Shown here: in pieces, positions 28,984 through 36,099 of the stretch | Numbering within the stretch: the first letter of the stretch is position 1 | Layout of the letters: each line of letters opens with the position of its first letter | Source of the DNA: Bacteroidota bacterium | GTDB taxonomy: Bacteria > Bacteroidota > Bacteroidia > Chitinophagales > Chitinophagaceae | Direction: 5' to 3' | Assembly: GCA_004292605.1 (NCBI GenBank) | Contig: RDXK01000098.1 | Coordinates: 1 to 56,180 of the forward strand | DNA length: 56,180 nt | Program-made: the position numbers and the translations under genes | The notes under the pieces: model-generated | Databases searched by the model: none | What the model saw: only the letters and a program-made list of their open reading frames with translations | Told to the model about the DNA's origin: nothing

Positions 28984-29013
28984 CAAAATTACAGGTTCCC
29001 CTAAAAAGGCAAA
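28984..29013 (-). promoter_or_regulatory. promoter of parE
   Basis: On the minus strand TTTG (29013-29010) is followed after 18 bases by TAATTTTG (28991-28984), a perfect match to the Bacteroidota -33/-7 consensus. The ATG at 28958 is 25 bases further on. Confidence 0.7.
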
Positions 29014-29040
29014 GTAACTAATCTGTCGGGCTTGCTGGTT

Positions 29041-29070
29041 TTTGTGGATAAATAGAAACCAATACCTTCG
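29041..29070 (+). promoter_or_regulatory. candidate promoter of the YkgJ-type gene
   Basis: TTTG (29041-29044), an 18-base spacer and TACCTTCG (29063-29070, one mismatch to TAnnTTTG) precede a GTG by four bases. It overlaps an in-frame TTG at 29042, which therefore cannot be the start if this promoter is used. Confidence 0.5.
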
Positions 29071-29074
29071 TACG

Positions 29075-29578
29075 GTGCTGCTGCAAACCCAACTAACAAT
29101 TATTGATGAGCTGTCGGTTACTAACCAGCAGGAGAATGATGCTTTTGTAGCTAAAGCCAAAACATGGAATTCGGCGGAGCTAGATGCATTGATGTTTACA
29201 CTAGAAGCCGAGATTACGCCGCAGATAGATTGTTTGGCCTGCGGCAACTGTTGTAAAAGTTTATTGATTAATGTGGAACCCGATGAAACACTGGAACCTG
29301 CGAAGCAATTGGGTATTTCTACGGCAGTATTTGAAGAACAGTTTGTGGAAAAGGGTAGTAGTGGTCAAATGCTGTTAAATACTATTCCTTGTCATTTTTT
29401 GCAGGCGGAAACCAATGCCTGTAAAATTTATGAAACTCGATTTAGCGGCTGTAGGCAATTTCCGGCGTTAGATGTACCCAATTTACAACAGCGTTTTTTT
29501 ACCGTTTTCATGCATTACGGTAGGTGCCCGATTATTTTCAATGTAATGGAAGCCATGAAAAAAGTAGTGTTGACCTAG
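29075..29578 (+). CDS. YkgJ-family cysteine-cluster protein
   Basis: A protein of about 167 residues with the Cys pattern of the YkgJ/UPF0153 family: CLACGNCCKSLL, then single cysteines in IPCHFL, ACKIYE, SGCRQFP and GRCPII. The cysteines probably hold zinc or an iron-sulphur cluster. Function is unproven. The GTG at 29075 is preferred over a TTG at 29042 because a promoter overlaps the latter. It diverges from parE. Confidence 0.82.
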   Translation: MLLQTQLTIIDELSVTNQQENDAFVAKAKTWNSAELDALMFTLEAEITPQIDCLACGNCCKSLLINVEPDETLEPAKQLGISTAVFEEQFVEKGSSGQMLLNTIPCHFLQAETNACKIYETRFSGCRQFPALDVPNLQQRFFTVFMHYGRCPIIFNVMEAMKKVVLT

Positions 29579-29909
29579 GTATGCGATTTCATTCTGCGGG
29601 TAAGGTTCTGAAAGTCAATTTACTCTTCCTAAAAGGTGTTTGAAAATTTCTTGCCAGTCAATTGTCCGCGTAGATGCTACTCAAAAGTGTTCATGTTCAG
29701 AAATTTGATGGATGCACTTACTCTCGAATTCTCATTGATGTAGTAAAATACCAAAGTTAAATACGACGGCTCTAGTGCAATTAGAAAACGCCAGTTAATC
29801 TAAAAGCATTGCTTCCAGCTAGATTGGCGGTAAAATAGTAGTTCAAATGTGGAGGAGTATACGTTCAGTGAAACTTACAAAAAATTCTCTGCTGAGTTTA
29901 CCGAATACG
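29579..29909. other. 331-base gap without an intact gene
   Basis: I see no intact gene, RNA or clear terminator. On the minus strand, 29914 down to 29781 gives protein-like fragments in two frames (NNVFGKLSREFFVSFTER, then YYFTANLAGSNAFRLTGVF before a stop), which could be the eroded 3' end of a former gene. This is weak evidence. Confidence 0.35.
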
Positions 29910-30734
29910 TTATTTGAGTAGTTTAATTGATGAGTTGTTTATTAAGGATTTCATTTGAATGATAGCAACTTTATTTAGTTCCAAAAGTCGTTGAGATTGT
30001 GTTAGACCTTTCTCGATCAATAAGGCATTGATACTTTCTAAATTGCTGAGAACTACTAACTGCTCTAAACTTGCATAGTCGCAAATGTTACCATTCCTTC
30101 CTTTATTTTGTTCTCGCCAGTCTTTAGCAGTAATTCCAAAAAGTGCAACATTTAATAAATCGGCTTCGTTTGCATAAACACTACTTGCTTGTAGCTTTGA
30201 AATTTGATGGGGAATTAAATTTTCTTTGATAGCATCTGTGTGGATTCGATAGTTGATTTTTGAAATTGTTCGTTGCAAATTCCATTCTAAATTGAGTTTA
30301 CTATTTTCTTCTTCTTTTAGTCTTTGAAATTCTTTGATTACGTACAACTTAAATTCAATTGAAATCCAAGATGCAAATTCTAAGGCAATGTCTTTATGAG
30401 CAAACGTACCTCCATATCTGCCAGGTTTTGACACAATTCCGATGGCGCTCGTAGTATCAATCCATTTTTTGGGTGTCATTACAAAGCTATTTAGTCCGGC
30501 TTGTTTTCTAAACCCCTCGAATTCGAGGGGTTTAAAATCGGCGTTATAAATTGTTTCCCAAAATCCCAATAGTTCAATCGTATTTCTGTTCCTCATCCAG
30601 TTTTGAATGATTGAGTCGGTATGTTCAGTGTCTTTATAACGAGCAATGTCTGTTAATGATAGAAAGTCGGAATTGTTCTTCTCCAATAAAGCTATTTCAA
30701 GGCCGCTTACCGTAAAGGATTTACTTTTTGCCAT
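29910..30734 (-). CDS. KilA-N domain protein
   Basis: A protein of about 274 residues starting MAKSKSFTVSGLEIALL. The N-terminal KilA-N domain (about residues 10-130) shows SLTDIARYKD, a WMRNRNTIELLGFWE helix and FASWISIEFKLYVIKEF. A charged helical segment (RLKEEENSKLN) and a C-terminal region of unknown fold (ALFGITAKDWREQN) follow. KilA-N is a DNA-binding domain common in phages and large DNA viruses and scattered in bacterial accessory regions. The gene is alone. I choose the ATG at 30734 because a TTG nine codons upstream lies beyond a perfect palindrome that is probably the operator. Confidence 0.85.
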   Translation of the reverse strand: MAKSKSFTVSGLEIALLEKNNSDFLSLTDIARYKDTEHTDSIIQNWMRNRNTIELLGFWETIYNADFKPLEFEGFRKQAGLNSFVMTPKKWIDTTSAIGIVSKPGRYGGTFAHKDIALEFASWISIEFKLYVIKEFQRLKEEENSKLNLEWNLQRTISKINYRIHTDAIKENLIPHQISKLQASSVYANEADLLNVALFGITAKDWREQNKGRNGNICDYASLEQLVVLSNLESINALLIEKGLTQSQRLLELNKVAIIQMKSLINNSSIKLLK

Positions 30735-30740
30735 TAGTTT

Positions 30741-30758
30741 TTGTATAAATTTATACAA
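30741..30758. promoter_or_regulatory. perfect 18-bp palindrome before the KilA-N gene
   Basis: TTGTATAAATTTATACAA is its own reverse complement and ends six bases before the KilA-N ATG on the minus strand. Autoregulation by the KilA-N protein, or control by another dimeric regulator, is inferred. Confidence 0.6.
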
Positions 30759-30808
30759 CAATTTTAAAAATTACCATCACTAAAATTTCAAACCAAAGAC
30801 TGTCAGAC

Positions 30809-30823
30809 ATACTATCTTAGTAT
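30809..30823. promoter_or_regulatory. short inverted repeat between KilA-N and VOC genes
   Basis: ATACTA and TAGTAT surround a 3-base centre, 69 bases before the VOC gene start. It is a possible regulatory site; the match is short and could be chance. Confidence 0.25.
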
Positions 30824-30891
30824 AGAGGAATAACATCTATTTTTCCTTTTCTTTGAGCAACCCATTTTAACGATTCAATACAGTAAAAACG

Positions 30892-31317
30892 ATGGCACAA
30901 ATCAACCCCTACATCCATTTCAATGGCAATGCCGAAGAAGCATTTTTGTTTTATCAATCGGTTTTTGGCGGCGAGTTTTTAGCGGTAAAGCGGTTTAAAG
31001 AAATGCAGTTTCCAGAAGAAATGATACAGCCCGAAGAGGCAGAGAAAATAATGCATATTGCCTTACCCATAGGTACCCATAGTTTGCTGATGGGTAGCGA
31101 TACGCCAGCGGTTTTGGGTAAGCACAACGAACAAGAGAATCGCAGTAAAATTTGTATCACCGCTCACTCAATAGAATAGGCCAATCAGTTATTTAATGCA
31201 TTGGCCGTGGGCGGAACCGTGGAAATGCCCATGACCGATAGCGGCTGGAATTCTTATTTTGGTATGCTAAGAGATAAGTTTGGGTTTGAATGGATGATTG
31301 ATTTTTCTACAAAGTAA
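30892..31317 (+). pseudogene. VOC-family (PhnB-like) protein interrupted by an amber codon
   Basis: Codons 1-95 encode the first part of a PhnB-like VOC protein (MAQINPYIHFNGNAEEAF, FYQSVFGGEF). Codon 96 is TAG (31177-31179). The same frame then continues for 45 codons with the expected second part (ANQLFNALAVGGTVEMPM, WNSYFGMLRDKFGFEWMIDF) to TAA at 31315. Only one base need differ from an intact gene (for example AAG or GAG to TAG). It is therefore a recent pseudogene, a sequencing error, or a case of stop readthrough. It is followed by a strong terminator. Confidence 0.85.
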
Positions 31318-31373
31318 AAAGGCTTGATTCAGTACGCTGAAAGTAGCATTGAAGCTATATTTTCTATCCATAA

Positions 31374-31409
31374 AAAAAGCCATTACACCCTGGGGTATAA
31401 TGGCTTTTT
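31374..31409. terminator. bidirectional terminator between VOC pseudogene and M1 peptidase gene
   Basis: AAAAAGCCATTA (31374-31385) and TAATGGCTTTTT (31398-31409) form a perfect 12-bp stem around a 12-base loop, with T runs on both strands. Confidence 0.85.
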
Positions 31410-31430
31410 GGTAACGGAGATAACTAGTTC

Positions 31431-33896
31431 TTATTTCAATTTTTCCGTTAAGTAAGCAGCTTGTTCAAGCAAGGCATCCTTGTTAGCACTGTTTTGAGCA
31501 GCGGCTTCTTTTTTACCTATTATTTTACGCATTTCCTTTTTCATAGCATCGGCATATTCTGGTGAAAAATTGCCGGCCATTTTATTAAAGGCTGTAGCAG
31601 CATCCACCGCTTTTTTAAAGTTAGCCGTGGTAGTAATATTGTTTAAATAGCTAATAAACACGGGTGCATTCTGAAACTTATCCTGCAAACTGGCTTTCGT
31701 AAAACCATTGAAAACCTCGTCAAAATCGGCATCGGTTTTTGTTAGAATATCCAAACGCTGTGTGGCTTGGTTAAGTGCACCTTTAGCATCTTTTTTCAAT
31801 GTAGGTAAAAGTTCTAGGGCTTTCTTTTCATCTACCTCAGCTAAGGCTAGCAAGGCTGCACCAGCTACGGCATAACTACTATCCAACACCGCTTTTTCGT
31901 ACAAAGCTTGGTATTGTTTTTTACCCGTTTCCTTTAATACTTTAATAGCACTAGCACGTACACGGCGGTCGACATCTGTATTGGCTATTTTTACCACAGT
32001 ATTTTCTACTGCTTCCGTTAACGGTGAACCCGCAAGTGTTTGCAAGGCAGTTCTGCGGATGGTATTATTTTTATCTGTAATGGCAGCAGCTAAAATTTCA
32101 GCACCATTTTCTAATTCCGCGGCGGCTTCTACAGCATTTAGACGAGCTAATGCATTACCGTTTTTGTACATAAATGCTTGCTGTGCTGGAGTAAGATTTT
32201 CTACTATTTCTGCCAGTAAAATTCTATCAGCATCTGCGTAAATGGCATTGGGCTCTGTGGCCGCAGGAAAGCTGAAACTATCGGTTTTGCTAGTAACCCA
32301 TACATTATGACGGGTTTTGGTTCCGTTCACATACACATCTACCGCTAGCGGTAATTGAAATACTTTGTCGCCTGTTTGTGTTTGCTTTACACTTATCGTT
32401 GCCATTTTTGCCGCAGCATTGTAGCCATAGGTAAAGTTCAATTTAGGATTGCCAGCACCAAAGTACCATTGGTTAAAAAACCAGTTTAAATCTTTACCGG
32501 TTACCTCTTCAAAGGCTAAGCGTACATGGTGTGCTTCGCCTGCTTTGAATTTGTTGGTGGTTAGGTAATTATTGATGGATGCAAAAAATGCAGAGTCGCC
32601 TACATAGTTTCTTAACATGTGTAGAATTCTACCGCCCTTATTATAGCTAACGGCATCGAACATATCTTCTTTATCCTTATAATAAAAACGCACTAAATCT
32701 TTGGCTTCGCTACGGCTACCTAAATAGCCTTGCATATCCTCATGATTTTTTAAATGAGCATTTTCTTTGCCATACTTAAATTCTCTCCACAGTAATTCGC
32801 TGTAATTGGCAAAGCTTTCATTTACGGTTAGGTTGCTCCAGCTTTCTGCAGTAACTAAATCGCCAAACCAGTGGTGAAAAAGTTCATGAGAAACTACATC
32901 TTCCCAATCATTCGCATCTACTAATTGGCGGGCATTTTGCTGTGCAGCATCGCTGTGTAAGGTAGCCGTGGTATTTTCCATGGCACCACTTACATAATCT
33001 CTGGCAGTCATTTGGCTGTATTTGCTCCAAGGGTATTCTACACCTGTAAGCTTGCTGAAATAAGCCATCATGGCTGGCGTTTCACCAAATATTTTACGGG
33101 CTACGTTAGCGTAGTCTTTCTCTACATAATAACTAACTTCTTTGCCTTTGTAACTGTCTTTTATCACAGCATAGTCGCCTACACCCATAAAAAATAAATA
33201 GGGTGCATGGGGTAAATCCATTTTCCATGTGTCGGTACGGCTACCGTCCTTGTTGGGTTTGCTGCTTACCAATACCCCGTTCGATAAGGTTACATATTTT
33301 GCAGGGACTGTTAATATAGTTTCTTGTGTAGTTTTTTGATTGGGTCGGTCAATAGTAGGGCACCAAACACTTGTGGCTTCAGTCTCACCCTGTGTCCACA
33401 CTTGTGTAGGTTTGTCCTTTTCTTCGCCTTTAGGATTAATAAAGTACAATCCTTTAGCATCGGTAATGGCGGAACTGCCTTGAACCTTTAACTCGTTTGG
33501 TTTGGCGGTATACGCTACATACACTGTATACTTTTCTGTACGGGTGTAGGTTTTGTTGAGTTTTATTCTAATCACACTACTATCGTAGCTGTAGTTAAGT
33601 GGCTTTGTTACTGTGCCTGCTACCAAATTTACTTGGTGAATATTCATTCCTTTGGCATCTAAAAGCAAGCTATCTACTGCATCAAATTGTGGGGTGATAG
33701 TAAGCCATACTTTACCATTCAAGTATTGTTTGTCGTAATCAAACGAAGCTTCAATTTTGGTATGAACCAAATTGTTTATTTTTTCTGGTGTGGCACGGTA
33801 ATGTTTTTTCCACGAGTCGTCTCTCAACTTCGTGTTGTGCTGGGCAAGTAAGGTAGCGGAACTTGCCAAGGCTGCTACTAAAAGCAATTGTTTCAT
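31431..33896 (-). CDS. M1-family metallo-aminopeptidase, secreted
   Basis: An 821-residue protein with a signal peptide (cleavage after LLAQ). The N-terminal beta-sandwich leads to the catalytic domain with the substrate motif GAMEN and the zinc site HELFHH: H337, E338, H341, with the third ligand E360 in NLTVNESFANY. The last 230 residues form HEAT-like helical repeats typical of M1 enzymes. It should cut N-terminal residues from peptides in the periplasm. It stands alone between a terminator and a divergent gene. Confidence 0.93.
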   Translation of the reverse strand: MKQLLLVAALASSATLLAQHNTKLRDDSWKKHYRATPEKINNLVHTKIEASFDYDKQYLNGKVWLTITPQFDAVDSLLLDAKGMNIHQVNLVAGTVTKPLNYSYDSSVIRIKLNKTYTRTEKYTVYVAYTAKPNELKVQGSSAITDAKGLYFINPKGEEKDKPTQVWTQGETEATSVWCPTIDRPNQKTTQETILTVPAKYVTLSNGVLVSSKPNKDGSRTDTWKMDLPHAPYLFFMGVGDYAVIKDSYKGKEVSYYVEKDYANVARKIFGETPAMMAYFSKLTGVEYPWSKYSQMTARDYVSGAMENTTATLHSDAAQQNARQLVDANDWEDVVSHELFHHWFGDLVTAESWSNLTVNESFANYSELLWREFKYGKENAHLKNHEDMQGYLGSRSEAKDLVRFYYKDKEDMFDAVSYNKGGRILHMLRNYVGDSAFFASINNYLTTNKFKAGEAHHVRLAFEEVTGKDLNWFFNQWYFGAGNPKLNFTYGYNAAAKMATISVKQTQTGDKVFQLPLAVDVYVNGTKTRHNVWVTSKTDSFSFPAATEPNAIYADADRILLAEIVENLTPAQQAFMYKNGNALARLNAVEAAAELENGAEILAAAITDKNNTIRRTALQTLAGSPLTEAVENTVVKIANTDVDRRVRASAIKVLKETGKKQYQALYEKAVLDSSYAVAGAALLALAEVDEKKALELLPTLKKDAKGALNQATQRLDILTKTDADFDEVFNGFTKASLQDKFQNAPVFISYLNNITTTANFKKAVDAATAFNKMAGNFSPEYADAMKKEMRKIIGKKEAAAQNSANKDALLEQAAYLTEKLK

Positions 33897-33991
33897 GAAA
33901 TTTATTTTGTGGTAAATATAATCATAGCTGGCAAGTTGGGGTAGGCCCTTGTATTAGCGGTAGTAACTATGTACCATTGGTAGGCACTGTA

Positions 33992-34023
33992 TTTGCATGG
34001 TTTCACTACAAAAATTACCTTTG
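33992..34023 (+). promoter_or_regulatory. promoter of the DUF4476 gene and truA
   Basis: TTTG (33992-33995), a 20-base spacer and TACCTTTG (34016-34023) match the Bacteroidota consensus exactly. The ATG lies 19 bases further on, after an AGGAG (34031-34035). Confidence 0.75.
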
Positions 34024-34042
34024 GTAAAATAGGAGCGTATTT

Positions 34043-35248
34043 ATGAGTAAGTTGGCGTTGGTTTTTTTAAGTTGTTTTTGTTGGGTGAGTCAAGGTTTAT
34101 TTTCGCAAGAGCTAGCATATATCTATATAGAAACGCAGCCAAAACAGCCGTTTACTATTGAAATGAACGGTAAAAAATATCCAAGTAATGCAAAAAGTGA
34201 AGTTTGGTTAACCAATTTAAAGCCGGGCACTTACACACTGTTTTCCACCATTTCAAATGTGACGGGGGTACAAAAATTTGCCATTCCTATACAGCAAAAA
34301 CCGGTGGGTTTACAATTAAAAAAAGAAGCCAATAATACCTGGCGTTTGTATGCTATTGCCGCTCCAGCAAAGCCTACGGTTGCCCCAGCTGCCAAGCCTG
34401 TAGTGGAAGAAACTACCAATGAATTTGCTGATATGTTGGCAGAAGTAGTAGGTAAGGATGCCGTGGCAAAGCCCGTGGCTAAAGCACCCACAAAGCCTGA
34501 GCCTAGCACAGCTGCCGCCAATGCTAAAGCGGCCGAGAAAGTGGTGGAGCCAGCTACGAATTCAAAGGATACTACAGACACCGACGAACAAGAACCTGCA
34601 ACCCAAGGCGTAGTATTGGCGAACGATGTGTACAATGGAAACGACCGCCAGTTAACGTTTGTAGCATTTAATGGTGCTTTGAAGGATACCGTGCAAGTGC
34701 AGCTAAGCACACCTGTAAAAACTCATAGTAGTACTGCTAAAAAATATACAGCGGCACCCGTGGTAGAAACACCTACACTTACGGCCACCACCGTGGCTAC
34801 ACAGGCACCGTTGGTAGATACGCTAGCCCAGCCAAAAGTTAAAGCTGTAGTTCCCGTGGCCGATACAACTAAAGCTGCTGTGGCTAATCCATTTTTCAAT
34901 GCACAAAAAGTAGCCGAAACACCTACCGCCATTACCGTTCAGCGGGTAAATAATTGTGCTGAAAAGGCTAGTGATGCCGATTTTCAACGGTTAAGAAAAC
35001 GAATTGTGGCCAACGGAATTGAAAAAGAAATGACCGAAATTGCTCGCAAGCAAATGGTGCAAAAATGCTACACTACTGCACAAATTGGCCTATTGGGAAA
35101 TATGTTTTTAAGCGATGATGGTAGGTATCAATTTTTTGCCATGGCTATCTCTTTTGTACAAGATGTAGAAAATTATAACGTACTAAAAACACAATTGCTA
35201 GACGATACTTACAAATCAAAGTTCGATAGCTTATTACGCGGTAAATAA
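34043..35248 (+). CDS. secreted DUF4476-domain protein
   Basis: A 401-residue protein with a signal peptide (cleavage near LFSQ), a small beta-rich N-terminal domain (to about residue 110), a long Ala/Pro/Thr/Lys-rich linker (about 110-300), and a C-terminal DUF4476 domain of about 90 helical residues starting at the NCAEKASDADF segment. The DUF4476 domain is typical of Bacteroidota and has no known function. The protein is probably periplasmic. Its stop codon shares one base with the truA start (TAATG), so the two are translationally coupled. Confidence 0.85.
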   Translation: MSKLALVFLSCFCWVSQGLFSQELAYIYIETQPKQPFTIEMNGKKYPSNAKSEVWLTNLKPGTYTLFSTISNVTGVQKFAIPIQQKPVGLQLKKEANNTWRLYAIAAPAKPTVAPAAKPVVEETTNEFADMLAEVVGKDAVAKPVAKAPTKPEPSTAAANAKAAEKVVEPATNSKDTTDTDEQEPATQGVVLANDVYNGNDRQLTFVAFNGALKDTVQVQLSTPVKTHSSTAKKYTAAPVVETPTLTATTVATQAPLVDTLAQPKVKAVVPVADTTKAAVANPFFNAQKVAETPTAITVQRVNNCAEKASDADFQRLRKRIVANGIEKEMTEIARKQMVQKCYTTAQIGLLGNMFLSDDGRYQFFAMAISFVQDVENYNVLKTQLLDDTYKSKFDSLLRGK

Positions 35249-36003
35249 TGGAAACCAATTATTTTATTGAAGTAGCTTACAAGGGCAGCAAATACAGCGG
35301 TTTTCAAAAGCAATTGAACGCTGCTACCGTACAAGGCGAGATAGAAAAGGCACTGGAAATGGTGTGTAGAACAAGTTTTAACTTTACCGGTTCGTCTCGT
35401 ACCGATGCCGGCGTACATGCCAAGCAAAATTATTTTCATGTTGTCACTCCGTTTACTATTACGGAAAAGCATATTTATCAAGCCAATGCAGTATTACCGA
35501 ATGATATAGTAATAAAATCAGTGACACCAGTAACAGCCGAAAAGCATAGCCGATTTGATGCTGTGAATAGACGATACGAATACACCATTACCCAGTTAAA
35601 AAATCCATTTTTAACCGATAGTGCTTTTTTTATTCCGGTGGGAATTGATTGGACTTTAATGCAAACTGCAGCGGCCTTTGTGCAAACACAAACCAACTTT
35701 GAAAGTTTTTGCAAACGCAACGTACAAGTATTTACCTACGAGTGCACACTGTACCGAAGCGAATGGATACAGCGAGAACCCCATGTTTGGGTGTACCATG
35801 TGCAAGGCAATCGTTTTTTACGTGGTATGGTAAGGGCTTTAGTAGCCACGATGTTAAGGGTGGGGAAACAGCAAATGACACTCACGGAATTTGCCCAAGT
35901 TTTTGAAGCGAAAAATTGTGCGTTGGCCGATTTTTCGGCACCTCCACAGGGATTGTGTTTATGTGAAGTAAACTACCCGTCTGGGTATTTTACCTCGGTG
36001 TAA
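35248..36003 (+). CDS. truA: tRNA pseudouridine(38-40) synthase
   Basis: A 251-residue enzyme that isomerises uridines 38-40 in the tRNA anticodon arm. The catalytic Asp lies in SSRTDAGVHA. The opening VAYKGSKYSGFQKQ and the later FLRGMVRALVATMLRVG segment are family signatures. It overlaps the DUF4476 gene by one base and is followed by a terminator. Confidence 0.95.
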   Translation: METNYFIEVAYKGSKYSGFQKQLNAATVQGEIEKALEMVCRTSFNFTGSSRTDAGVHAKQNYFHVVTPFTITEKHIYQANAVLPNDIVIKSVTPVTAEKHSRFDAVNRRYEYTITQLKNPFLTDSAFFIPVGIDWTLMQTAAAFVQTQTNFESFCKRNVQVFTYECTLYRSEWIQREPHVWVYHVQGNRFLRGMVRALVATMLRVGKQQMTLTEFAQVFEAKNCALADFSAPPQGLCLCEVNYPSGYFTSV

Positions 36004-36043
36004 TAGCCACTTATGAGTTCTTCTTTTTGGCCTGTCACTATAA

Positions 36044-36077
36044 AAAAACGGCAGCTACGGATGTGGCTGCCGTTTTT
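36044..36077. terminator. terminator between truA and the first fused E1 gene
   Basis: AAAAACGGCAGC (36044-36055) and GCTGCCGTTTTT (36066-36077) form a perfect 12-bp stem with a 10-base loop. It can act on both converging transcripts. Confidence 0.85.
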
Positions 36078-36099
36078 ACATTCTAATTACATAAATCTA

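Noticed and set aside
29579-30891. A prophage or complete defence island around the KilA-N gene
   Set aside because: No integrase, structural, nuclease or attachment-site sequence is visible; only one gene supports a mobile origin.
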